From positions 449,001-513,000 of the forward strand of contig CASBPS010000186.1 in the NCBI GenBank assembly GCA_949126835.1: 64,000 bases of DNA. Direction: 5' to 3'. A program made the position numbers and the translations under genes. Positions within the stretch are counted from its first letter, which is position 1. Each line of letters opens with the position of its first letter. Of this stretch, positions 26,118 through 37,969 are shown one piece after another. Source of the stretch: Anisus vortex (lineage: Eukaryota > Mollusca > Gastropoda > Planorbidae). The notes beneath the pieces are model-generated. The model worked only from the letters and a program-made list of their open reading frames with translations, was not told where the DNA came from and searched no databases.

Positions 26118-28230
26118 TATAGTATATAATAAAAAAGGCTAGCTGCCTAACTACAATGTCCCACATAGTCTATATTAAAAGAGGCTAGCTGCCTAACTAC
26201 AATGTCCCACATAGTCTATAATAAAAGAGGCTAGCTGCATAACTACAATGTCCCACATAGTCTATAATAAAAGAGGCTAGCTGCCTAACTACAATGTCCT
26301 ACATAGTCTATAATAAAAGAGGCTAGCTGCATAACTACAATGTCCCACATAGTCTATAATAAAAGAGGCTAGCTGCCTAACTACAATGTCCTACATAGTC
26401 TATAATAAAAGAGGCTAGCTGCCTAACTACAATGGCCCACATAGTCTATAATAAAAGAGGCTAGCTGCCTAACTACAATGTCCCACATAGTCTATAATAA
26501 AAGAGGCTAGCTGCCTAACTACAATGTCCCACATAGTCTATAATAAAAGAGGCTAGCTGCCTAACTACAATGTCCCACATAGTCTTTAATAAAAGAGGCT
26601 AGCTGCCTAACTACAATGTCCCACATAGTCTATAAAAAAGAAGCTAGCTGCCTAACGACAATGTCCCACATAGTCTATAATAAAAGAGGCTAGCTGCCTA
26701 ACTACAATGTCCCACATAGTCTATAATAAAAGAAGCTAGCTGCCTAACTACAATGTCCCACATAGTCTATAATAAAAGAGGCTAGCTGCCTAACTACAAT
26801 GTCCTACATAGTCTATAATAAAAGAGGCTAGCTGCCTAACTACAATGTCCTACATAGTCTATAATAAAAGAGGCTAGCTGCCTAACTACAATGTCCCACA
26901 TAGTCTATAATAAAAGAGGCTAGCTGCCTAACTACAATGTCCCACTATAGTCTATAATAAAAAAGGCTAGCTGCCTAACTACAATGTCCCACATAGTCTA
27001 TATTAAAAGAGGCTAGCTGTCTAACTACAATGTCCCACATAGTCTATAATAAAAGAGGCTAGCTGCATAACTACAATGTCCCACATATTCTATAATAAAA
27101 GAGGCTAGCTAACTAACTACAATGTCCTACATAGTCTATAATAAAAGAGGCTAGCTGCATAACTACAATGTCACACATAGTCTATAATAAAAGAGGCTAG
27201 CTGTCTAACTACAATGTCCCACATAGTCTATAATAAAAGAGGCTAGCTGCCTAACTACAATGTTCCACATAGTCTATAGTAAAAGAGGCTAGCTGCCTAA
27301 CTACATTGTCCCACATAGTCTATAATAAAAGAAGCTAGCTGCCTAACTATAATGTCCCACATAGTCTATAATAAAAGAGGCTAGATGTCTAACTACAATG
27401 TCCCACATAGTCTATAATAAAAGAGGCTAGCTGCCTAACTACAATGTCCTACATAGTCTATAATAAAAGAGGCTAGCTGCCTACCTACAATGTCCTACAT
27501 AGTCTATAATAAATGAGGCTAGCTGCCTAACTACAATGTCCCACATAGTCTATAATAAAAGAGGCTAGCTGCCTAACTACAATGTCCCACATAGTCTTTA
27601 ATAAAAGAGGCTAGCTGCCTAACTACAATGTCCCACATAGTCTATAATAAAAGAGGCTAGCTGCCTAACGACAATGTCCCACATAGTCTATAATAAAAGA
27701 GGCTAGCTGCCTAACTACAATGTCCCACAAAGTCTATAATGAAAGAGGCTAGCTGCCTAAATACAATGTCCCACATAGTCTATAATAAAAGAGGCTAGCT
27801 GCCTAACTACAATGTCCCACATAGTCTATAATAAAAGAGGCTAACTGCCTAACTACAATGTCCCACTATAGTCTATAATAAAAAAGGCTAGCTGCCTAAC
27901 TACAATGTCCCACATAATCTATAATAAAAGAGGCTAGCTGCCTAACTACAATGTCCTTCATAGTCTATAATAAAAGAGGCTAGCTGCCTAACTACAATGT
28001 CCCACATAGTCTATAATAAAAGAGGCTAGCTGCCTAACTACAATGTCCCACATAGTCTATAATAAAAGAGGCTAGCTGCCTAACTACAATGTCCCACTAT
28101 AGTCTATAATAAAAAAGGCTAGCTGCCTAACTACAATGTCCCACATAGTCTATAATAAAAGAGGCTAGCTGCCTAACTACAATGTCCTACATAGTTTATA
28201 ATAAAAGAGGCTAGCTGCCTAACTACAATG
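26118..28230 (+). repeat. Satellite block A, copy 5, truncated
   Basis: The shift from A4 is 6405 bp at the start and 6451 bp by GCTAACTAAC (20657/27108), because A4 lost one monomer that this copy retains. The match ends just after the ATAGTTTATA monomer (28191, against 21740 in A4). There the sequence switches to B-type units, so more than half of the A block is missing. Confidence 0.82.
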
Positions 28231-30725
28231 TCCCACATAGTCTATAATAAAAGAGGCTAGCTGCCTAACTACAATGTCCCACTATAGTCTATAATAAAAA
28301 AGGCTAGCTGCCTAACTACAATGTCCCACATAGTCTATAATAAAAGAGGCTAGCTGCCTAACTACAATATCCCACATAGTCTATAATAAAAGAGGCTAGC
28401 TGCCTAACTACAATGCCCCACATAGTCTATAATAAAAGAGGCTAGCTGCCTAACTACAATGTCCCACATAGTCTTTAATAAAAAAGGCTAGCTGCCTAAC
28501 TACAATGTCCCACATAGTCTATAATAAAAGAGGCTAGCTGCCTCACGACAATGTCCCACATAGTCTATAATAAAAGAGGCTAGATGCCTAACTACAATGT
28601 CCCACATAGTCTATAATAAAAAAGGCTAGCTGCCTAACTACAATGTCCCACTATAGTCTATAATAAAAAAGGCTAGCTGCCTAACTTCAATGTCCCACAT
28701 AGTCTATAATAAAAGAGGCTAGCTGCCTAACTACAATGTCCCACATAGTCTATAATAAAAGAGGCTAGCTGCCTAACTACAATGTCCAACTATAGTCTAT
28801 AATAAAAGAGGCTAGCTGCCTAACTACAATGTCCCACATAGTCTATAATAAAAGAGGCTAGCTGCCTAACTACAATGTCCCACATAGTCTATAATAAAAG
28901 AGGCTAGCTGCCTAACTACAATGTCCCACATAGTCTATAATAAAAGAGGCTAGCTGCCTCACGACAATGTCCCACATAGTCTATAATAAAAGAGGCTAGA
29001 TGCCTAACTACAATGTCCCACATAGTCTATAATAAAAAAGGCTAGCTGCCTAACTACAATGTCCCACTATAGTCTATAATAAAAAAGGCTAGCTGCCTAA
29101 CTTCAATGTCCCACATAGTCTATAATAAAAGAGGCTAGCTGCCTAACTACAATGTCCCACATAGTCTATAATAAAAGAGGCTAGCTGCCTAACTACAATG
29201 TCCAACTATAGTCTATAATAAAAGAGGCTAGCTGCCTAACTACAATGTCCCACATAGTCTATAATAAAAGAGGCTAGCTGCCTAACTACAATGTCCCACA
29301 TAGTCTATAATAAAAGAGGCTAGCTGCCTAACTACAATGTCCCACATAGTCTATAATAAAAGAGGCTAGCTGCCTAACTACAATGTCCCACATAATCTAT
29401 AATAAAAGAGGCTAGCTGCCTAACAACAATGTCCCACATAGTCTATAATAAAAGAGGCTAGCTGCCTAACTACAATGTCCCACATAGTCTATAATAAAAG
29501 AGGCTAGCTGCCTAACTACAATGTCCCACATAGTCTTTAATAAAAAAGGCTAGCTGCCTAACTACAATGTCCCACATAGTCTATAATAAAAGAGGCTAGC
29601 TGCCTCACGACAATGTCCCACATAGTCTATAATAAAAGAGGCTAGATGCCTAACTACAATGTCCCACATAGTCTATAATAAAAAAGGCTAGCTGCCTAAC
29701 TACAATGTCCCACTATAGTCTATAATAAAAAAGGCTAGCTGCCTAACTTCAATGTCCCACATAGTCTATAATAAAAGAGGCTAGCTGCCTAACTACAATG
29801 TCCCACATAGTCTATAATAAAAGAGGCTAGCTGCCTAACTACAATGTTCAACTATAGTCTATAATAAAAGAGGCTAGCTGCCTAACTACAATGTCCCACA
29901 TAGTCTATAATAAAAGAGGCTAGCTGCCTAACTACAATGTCCCACATAGTCTATAATAAAAGAGGCTAGCTGCCTAACTACAATGTCCCACATAGTCTAT
30001 AATAAAAGAGGCTAGCTGCCTCACGACAATGTCCCACATAGTCTATAATAAAAGAGGCTAGATGCCTAACTACAATGTCCCACATAGTCTATAATAAAAA
30101 AGGCTAGCTGCCTAACTACAATGTCCCACTATAGTCTATAATAAAAAAGGCTAGCTGCCTAACTTCAATGTCCCACATAGTCTATAATAAAAGAGGCTAG
30201 CTGCCTAACTACAATGTCCCACATAGTCTATAATAAAAGAGGCTAGCTGCCTAACTACAATGTCCAACTATAGTCTATAATAAAAGAGGCTAGCTGCCTA
30301 ACTACAATGTCCCACATAGTCTATAATAAAAGAGGCTAGCTGCCTAACTACAATGTCCCACATAGTCTATAATAAAAGAGGCTAGCTGCCTAACTACAAT
30401 GTCCCACATAGTCTATAATAAAAGAGGCTAGCTGCCTAACTACAATGTCCCACATAATCTATAATAAAAGAGGCTAGCTGCCTAACAACAATGTCCCACA
30501 TAGTCTATAATAAAAGAGGCTAGCTGCCTAAATACAATGTCCCACATAGTCTATAATAAAAGAGGCTAGCTGCCTAACTACAATGTCCCACATAGTCTAT
30601 AATAAAAGAGGCTAGCTTCCTAACTACAATGCCCCACATAGTCTTTAATAAAAGAGGCTAGCTGCCTAACTACAATGTCCCACATAGTCTATAATAAAAG
30701 AGGCTAGCTGCCTAACTACAATGTC
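28231..30725 (+). repeat. Satellite block B, copy 5, locally amplified
   Basis: CTCACGAC occurs four times, beginning at 28542, 28958, 29604 and 30020. The spacings alternate 416, 646 and 416 bp, so a 1062-bp unit (23 monomers plus four extra bases) was duplicated, each half of it being a partial B block. Each carries the series CTCACGAC, GCTAGATGCC, TATAG, CTTCAATG and TCCAACTATAG. Near 29846 one copy reads TTCAACTATAG. The final copy continues to the usual B tail (AACAACAATG, GCTTCC, CTTTAATAAAAG). It then joins D-type sequence near 30725 instead of an A start. Confidence 0.86.
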
Positions 30726-30739
30726 CCACATAGTCTATA

Positions 30740-33460
30740 ATAAAAGAAGCTAGCTGCCTAACTATAATGTCCCACATAGTCTATAATAAAAGAGGCTAGA
30801 TGTCTAACCACAATGTCCCACATAGTCTATAATAAAAGAGGCTAGCTGCCTAACAACAATGACCTACATAGTCTATAATAAAAGAGGCTAGCTGCCTAAC
30901 TACAATGTCCTACATAGTCTATAATAAAAGAGGCTAGCTGCCTAACTACAATGTCCCACATAGTCTATAATAAAAGAGGCTAGCTGCCTAACTACAATGT
31001 CCTACATAGTCTATAATAAAAGAGGCTAGCTGCCTAAATACAATGTCACACATAATCTATAATAAAATAGGCTAGCTGCCTAACTACAATGTCCCACATA
31101 GTCTATAATAAAAGAGGCTAGCTGCCTAACTACAATGTCCTACATAGTCTATAATAAAAGAGGCTAGCTGCCTAACTACAATGTCCCACATAGTCTATAA
31201 TAAAAGAGGCTAGCTGCCTAACTACAATGTCCTACATAGTCTATAATAAAAGAGGCTAGCTGCCTAATTACAATGTCCCACATAGTCTATAATAAAATAG
31301 GCTAGCTGCCTAACTACAATGTCCCACATAATCTATAATAAAATAGGCTAGCTGCCTAACTACAATGTCCCACATAGTCTATAATAAAAGAGGCTAGCTG
31401 CCTAACTACAATGTCCTACATAGTCTATAATAAAAGAGGCTAGCTGCCTTACTACAATGTCCCACATAGTCTATAATAAAAGAGGCTAGCTGCCTAACTA
31501 CAATGTCCTACATAGTCTATAATAAAAGAGGCTAGCTGCCTAATTACAATGTCCCACATAGTCTATAATAAAATAGGCTAGCTGCCTAACTACAATGTCC
31601 CACATAGTCTATAATAAAAGAGGCTAGCTGCCTAACTACAATGTCCCACTATAGTCTATAATAAAAAAGGCTAGCTGCCTAACTACAATGTCCCACATAG
31701 TCTATAATAAAAGAGGCTAGCTGCCTAACTACAATGTCCCACATAGTCTATAATAAAAGAGGCTAGCTGCCTAACTACAATGTCCCACATAGTCTATAAT
31801 AAAAGAGGCTAGCTGCCTAACTACAATGTCCCACATAGTCTATAATAAAAGAGGCTAGCTGCCTAACTACAATGTCCCACATAGTCTATAATAAAAGAGG
31901 CTAGCTGCCTAACTACAATGTCCCCCATAGTCTTTAATAAAAGAGGCTAGCTGCCTAACTACAATGTCCCACATAGTCTATAATAAAAGAGGCTAGCTGC
32001 CTAACGACAATGTCCCACATAGTCTATAATAAAAGAGGCTAGCTGCCTAACTACAATGTCCCACATAGTCTATAATGAAAGATGCTAGCTGCCTAAATAC
32101 AATGTCCCACATAGTCTATAATAAAAGAGGCTAGCTGCCTAATTACAATGTCCCACATAGTCTATAATAAAAGAGGCTAGCTGCCTAACTACAATGTCCC
32201 ACTATAGTCTATAATAAAAAAGGCTAGCTGCCTAACTACAATGTCCCACATAGTCTATAATAAAAGAGGCTAGCTGCCTAACTACAATGTCCCACATAGT
32301 CTATAATAAAAGAGGCTAGCTGCCTAACTACAATGTCCCACTATAGTCTATAATAAAAGAGGCTAGCTGCCTAACTACAATGTCCCACATAGTCAATAAT
32401 AAAAGAGGCTAGCTGCCTAACTACAATGTCCCACATAGTCTATAATAAAAGAGGCTAGCTGCCTAACTACAACGTCCCACATAGTCTATAATAAAAGAGG
32501 TTAGCTGCCTAACTACAATGTCCCACATAATCTATAATAAAAGAGGCTAGCTGCCTAACTACAATGTCCCACATAGTCTATAATAAAAGAGGCTAGCTGC
32601 CTAACTACAATGTCCCACATAATCTATAATAAAAGAGGCTAGCTGCCTAACTACAATGTCCCACATAGTCTATAATAAAAGAGGCTAGCTGCCTAAATAC
32701 AATGTCCCACATAGTCTATAATAAAAGAGGCTAGCTGCCTAGCTACAATGTCCCACATAGTCTATAATAAAAGAGGCTAGCTGCCTAACTACAATGTCCC
32801 ACTATAGTCTATAATAAAAAAGGCTAGCTGCCTAACTACAATGTCCCACATAGTCTATAATAAAAGAGGTTAGCTGCCTAACTACAATGTCCCACATAAT
32901 CTATAATAAAAGAGGCTAGCTGCCTAACTACAATGTCCCACATAGTCTATAATAAAAGAGGCTAGCTGCCTAACTACAATGTCCCACATAATCTATAATA
33001 AAAGAGGCTAGCTGCCTAACTACAATGTCCCACATAGTCTATAATAAAAGAGGCTAGCTGCCTAAATACAATGTCCCACATAGTCTATAATAAAAGAGGC
33101 TAGCTGCCTAACTACAATGTCCCACATAGTCTATAATAAAAGAGGCTAGCTGCCTAACTACAATGTCCCACTATAGTCTATAATAAAAGAGGCTAGCTGC
33201 CTAACTACAATGTCCCACATAGTCTATAATAAAAGAGGCTAGCTGCCTAACTACAATGTCCCACATAGTCTTTAATAAAAGAGACTAGCTGCCTAACTAC
33301 AATGTCCCACATAGTCTATAATAAAAGAGGCTAGCTGCCTAACTACAATGTCCTACATAGTCTATAATAAAAGAGGCTAGCTGCCTAACTACAATGTCCC
33401 ACATAGACTATAATAAAAGAGGCTAGCTGCCTAACTACAATGTCCTACATAGTCTATAAT
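30740..33460 (+). repeat. D segment duplicated at 41204-43690
   Basis: TCTAACCACAATG (30803/41267) and AACGTCCCAC (32471/42935) both give a shift of 10464 bp. CATAGACTAT gives 10234 bp (GACTAT 33406/43640). The difference of 230 bp is exactly five monomers. It corresponds to an extra run near 32.8-33.0 kb, in which the GAGGTTAGC and CACATAATC monomers occur a second time. Confidence 0.84.
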
Positions 33461-33540
33461 AAAAGAGGCTAGCTGCCTAAATACAATGTCCCACATAGTC
33501 TATAATAAAATAGGCTAGCTGCCTAACTACAATGTCCCAC

Positions 33541-34650
33541 ATAGTTTATAATAAAAGAGGCTAGCTGCCTAACTACAATGCCCCACTATAGTCTATAATA
33601 AAAAAGGCCTTGCTGCCTAACTACAATGTCCCACATGGTCTATAATAAAAGAGGCTAGCTGCCTAACTACAATGTCCCACATAGTCTTTAATAAAAGAGG
33701 CTAGCTGCCTAACTACAATGTCCCACATAGTCTATAATAAAAGAGGCTAGCTGCCTAACGACAATGTCCCACATAGTCTATAATAAAAAGAGGCTAGCTG
33801 CCTAACTACAATGTCCCACATAGTCTATAATAAAAGAAGCTAGCTGCCTAACTACAATGTCCCACATAGTCTATAATAAAAGAGGCTAGCTGCCTAACTA
33901 CAATGTCCTACATAGTCTATAATAAAAGAGGCTTGCTGCCAAACTACAATGTCCTACATAGTCTATAATAAAAGAGGCTAGCTGCCTAACTACAATGTCC
34001 CACATAGTCTATAATAAAAGAGGCTAGCTGCCTAACTACAATGTCCCACTATAGTCTATAATAAAAAAGGCTAGCTGCCTAACTACAATGTCCCACATAG
34101 TCTATAATAAAAGAGGCTAGCTGCCTAACTACAATGTCCCACATAGTCTATAATAAAAGAGGCTAGCTGCCTAACTACAATGACCTACATAGTCTATAAT
34201 AAAAGAGGCTAGCTGCCTAACTACAATGTCCTACATAGTCTATAATAAAAGAGGCTAGCTGCCTAACTACAATGTCCCACATAGTCTATAATAAAAGAGG
34301 CTAGCTGCCTAACTACAATGTCCTACATAGTCTATAATAAAAGAGGCTTGCTGCCTAAATACAATGTCCCACATAATATATAATAAAATAGGCTAGCTGC
34401 CTAACTACAATGTCCCACATAGTCTATAATAAAAGAGGCTAGCTGCCTAACTACAATGTCCTACATAGTCTATAATAAAAGAGGCTAGCTGCCTAACTAC
34501 AATGTCCCACATAGTCTATAATAAAAGAGGCTAGCTACCTAACTACAATGTCCCACATAGTCTATAATAAAAGAGGCTAGCTGCCTAATTACAATGTCCC
34601 ACATAGTCTATAATAAAAGAGGCTAGCTGCCTAACTACAATGTCCCACAT
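33541..34650 (+). repeat. D segment duplicated at about 47004-48110
   Basis: The pair shares two rare length events: an extra A in TAATAAAAAGAGG (33781/47244) and GCTTGCTGCCAAAC (33931/47394), both at 13463 bp. Upstream, at GCCCCAC (33580/47044), the shift is 13464 because this copy has one extra base in GGCCTTGCTGCC. Shared unusual indels make common descent by duplication much more likely than independent mutation. Confidence 0.87.
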
Positions 34651-37150
34651 AGTCTATAATAAAAGAGGCTAGCTGCCTAACTACAATGTCCTACATAGTC
34701 TATAATAAAAGAGGCTAGCTGCCTAAATACAATGTCCCACATAATCTATAATAAAATAGGCTAGCTGCCTAACTACAATGTCCCACATAGTCTATAATAA
34801 AAGAGGCTAGCTGCCTAACTACAATGTCCTACATAGTCTATAATAAAAGAGGCTAGCTGCCTAACTACAATGTCCCACATAGTCTATAATAAAAGAGGCT
34901 AGCTGCCTTACTACAATGTCCCACATAGTCTGTAATAAAAGAGGCTAGCTGCCTAAATACAATGTCCCACATAGTCTATAATAAAATAGGCTAGCTACCT
35001 AACTACAATGTCCCACATAGTCTATAATAAAAGAGGCTAGCTGCCTAACTACAATGTCCCACTATAGTCTATAATAAAAAAGGCTAGCTGCCTAACTACA
35101 ATGTCCCACATAGTCTATAATAAAAGAGGCTAGCTGCCTAACTACATTGTCCCACATAGTCTATAATAAAAGAAGCTAGCTGCCTAACTATAATGTCCCA
35201 CATAGTCTATAATAAAAGAGGTTGGATGTCTAACTACAATGTCCCACATAGTCTATAATAAAAGAGGCTAGCTGCCTAACTACAATGTCCCACATAGTCT
35301 ATAATAAAAGAGGCTAGCTGCCTAACTACATTGTCCCACATAGTCTATAATAAAAGAAGCTAGCTGCCTAACTATAATGTCCCACATAGTCTATAATAAA
35401 AGAGGCTAGATGTCTAACTACAATGTCCCACATAGTCTATAATAAAAGAGGCTAGCTGCCTAACTACAATGACCTACATAGTCTATAATAAAAGAGGCTA
35501 GCTGCCTAACTACAATGTCCTACATAGTCTATAATAAAAGAGGCTAGCTGCCTAACTACAATGTCCCACATAGTCTATAATAAAAGAGGCTAGCTGCCTA
35601 ACTACAATGTCCTACATAGTCTATAATAAAAGAGGCTTGCTGCCTAAATACAATGTCCCACATAATATATAATAAAAGAGGCTAGCTGCCTAACTACAAT
35701 GTCCCACATAGTCTATAATAAAAGAGGCTAGCTGCCTAACTACAATGTCCTACATAGTCTATAATAAAAGAGGCTAGCTGCCTAACTACAATGTCCCACA
35801 TAGTCTATAATAAAAGAGGCTAGCTACCTAACTACAATGTCCCACATAGTCTATAATAAAAGAGGCTAGCTGCCTAATTACAATGTCCCACATAGTCTAT
35901 AATAAAATAGGCTAGCTGCCTAACTACAATGTCCCACATAGTCTATAATAAAAGAGGCTAGCTGCCTAACTACAATGTCCCACTATAGTCTATAATAAAA
36001 AAGGCTAGCTGCCTAACTACAATGTCCCACATAGTCTATAATAAAAGAGGCTAGCTGCCTAACTACAATGTCCCACATAGTCTTTAATAAAAGAGGCTAG
36101 CTGCCTAACTACAATGTCCCACATAGTCTATAATAAAAGAGGCTAGCTGCCTAACGACAATGTCCCACATAGTCTATAATAAAAGAGGCTAGCTGCCTAA
36201 CTACAATGTCCCACATAGTCTATAATGAAAGAGGCTAGCTGCCTAAATACAATGTCCCACATAGTCTATAATAAAAGAGGCTAGCTGCCTAACTACAATG
36301 TCCCACATAGTCTATAATAAAAGAGGCTAGCTGCCTAACTACAATGTCCCACTATAGTCTATAATAAAAAAGGCTAGCTGCCTAACTACAATGTCCCACA
36401 TAGTCTATAATAAAAGAGGCTAGCTGCCTAACTACAATGTCCCACATAGTCTATAATAAAAGAGGCTAGCTGCCTAACTACAATGTCCCACTATAGTCTA
36501 TAATAAAAGAGGCTAGCTGCCTAACTACAATGTCCCACATAGCCTATAATAAAAGAGGCTAGCTGCCTAACTACAATGTCCCACATAGTCTATAATAAAA
36601 GAGGCTAGCTGCCTAACTACAACGTCCCACATAGTCTATAATAAAAGAGGCTAGCTGCCTAACTACAATGTCCCACATAATCTATAATAAAAGAGGCTAG
36701 CTGCCTAACTACAATGTCCCACATAGTCTATAATAAAAGAGGCTAGCTGCCTAACTACAATGTCCCACATAATCTATAATAAAAGAGGCTAGCTGCCTAA
36801 CTACAATGTCCCACATAGTCTATAATAAAAGAGGCTAGCTGCCTAAATACAATGTCCCACATAGTCTATAATAAAAGAGGCTAGCTGCCTAGCTACAATG
36901 TCCCACATAGTCTATAATAAAAGAGGCTAGCTGCCTAACTACAATGTCCCACTATAGTCTATAATAAAAAAGGCTAGCTGCCTAACTACAATGTCCCACA
37001 TAGTCTATAATAAAAGAGGCTAGCTGCCTAACTACAATGTCCCACATAGTCTATAATAAAAGAGGCTAGCTGCCTAACTACAATGTCCCACTATAGTCTA
37101 TAATAAAAGAGGCTAGCTGCCTAACTACAATGTCCCACATAGTCTATAAT
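34651..37150 (+). repeat. D segment duplicated at about 50141-52640
   Basis: The shift is a constant 15490 bp: CTGTAATAAAAG (from 34930/50420), GATGTC (35221/50711 context) and AACGTC (36621/52111). This copy has private GTTGGATGTC where the other has GCTAGATGTC, and the other has AACGTCTCAC. A shorter related copy of the start lies at about 48.1-48.9 kb. The match ends near 37150, where this copy turns to AAGAAGC. Confidence 0.86.
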
Positions 37151-37969
37151 AAAAGAAGCTAGCTGCCTAACTACAATGTCCCACATAGTCTATAATAAAA
37201 GAGGCTAGCTGCCTAACTACAATGTCCTACATAGTCTATAATAAAATAGGCTAGCTGCCTAACTACATTGTCCTACATAGTCTATAATAAAAGAGGCTAG
37301 CTGCCTAACTACAATGTCCCACATAGTCTATAATAAAAGAGGCTAGCTGCCTAACTACAATGTCCCACTATAGTCTATAATAAAAAAGGCTAGCTGCCTA
37401 ACTACAATGTCCCACATAGTCTATATTAAAAGAGGCTAGCTGCCTAACTACAATATCCCACATAGTCTATAATAAAAGAGGCTAACTGCATAACTACAAT
37501 GTCCCACATAGTCTATAATAAAAGAGGCTAGCTGCCTAACTACAATGTCCTACATAGTCTATAATAAAAGAGGCTAGCTGCCTAACTACAATGTCCCACA
37601 TAGTTTATAATAAAAGAGGCTAGCTGTCTAACTACAATGTCCCACATAGTCTATAATAAAAGAGGCTAGCTGCCTAACTACAATGTCCCACATAGTCTAT
37701 AATAAAAGAGGCTAGCTGCCTAACTACATTGTCCCACATAGTCTATAATAAAAGAAGCTAGCTGCCTAACTATAATGTCTCACATAGTCTAAAATAAAAG
37801 AGGCTAGATGTCTAACTACAATGTCCCACATAGTCTATAATAAAAGAGGCTAGCTGCCTAACTACAATGACCTACATAGTCTATAATAAAAGAGGCTAGC
37901 TGCCTAACTACAATGTCCTACATAGTCTATAATAAAAGAGGCTAGCTGCCTAACTACAATGTCCCACAT

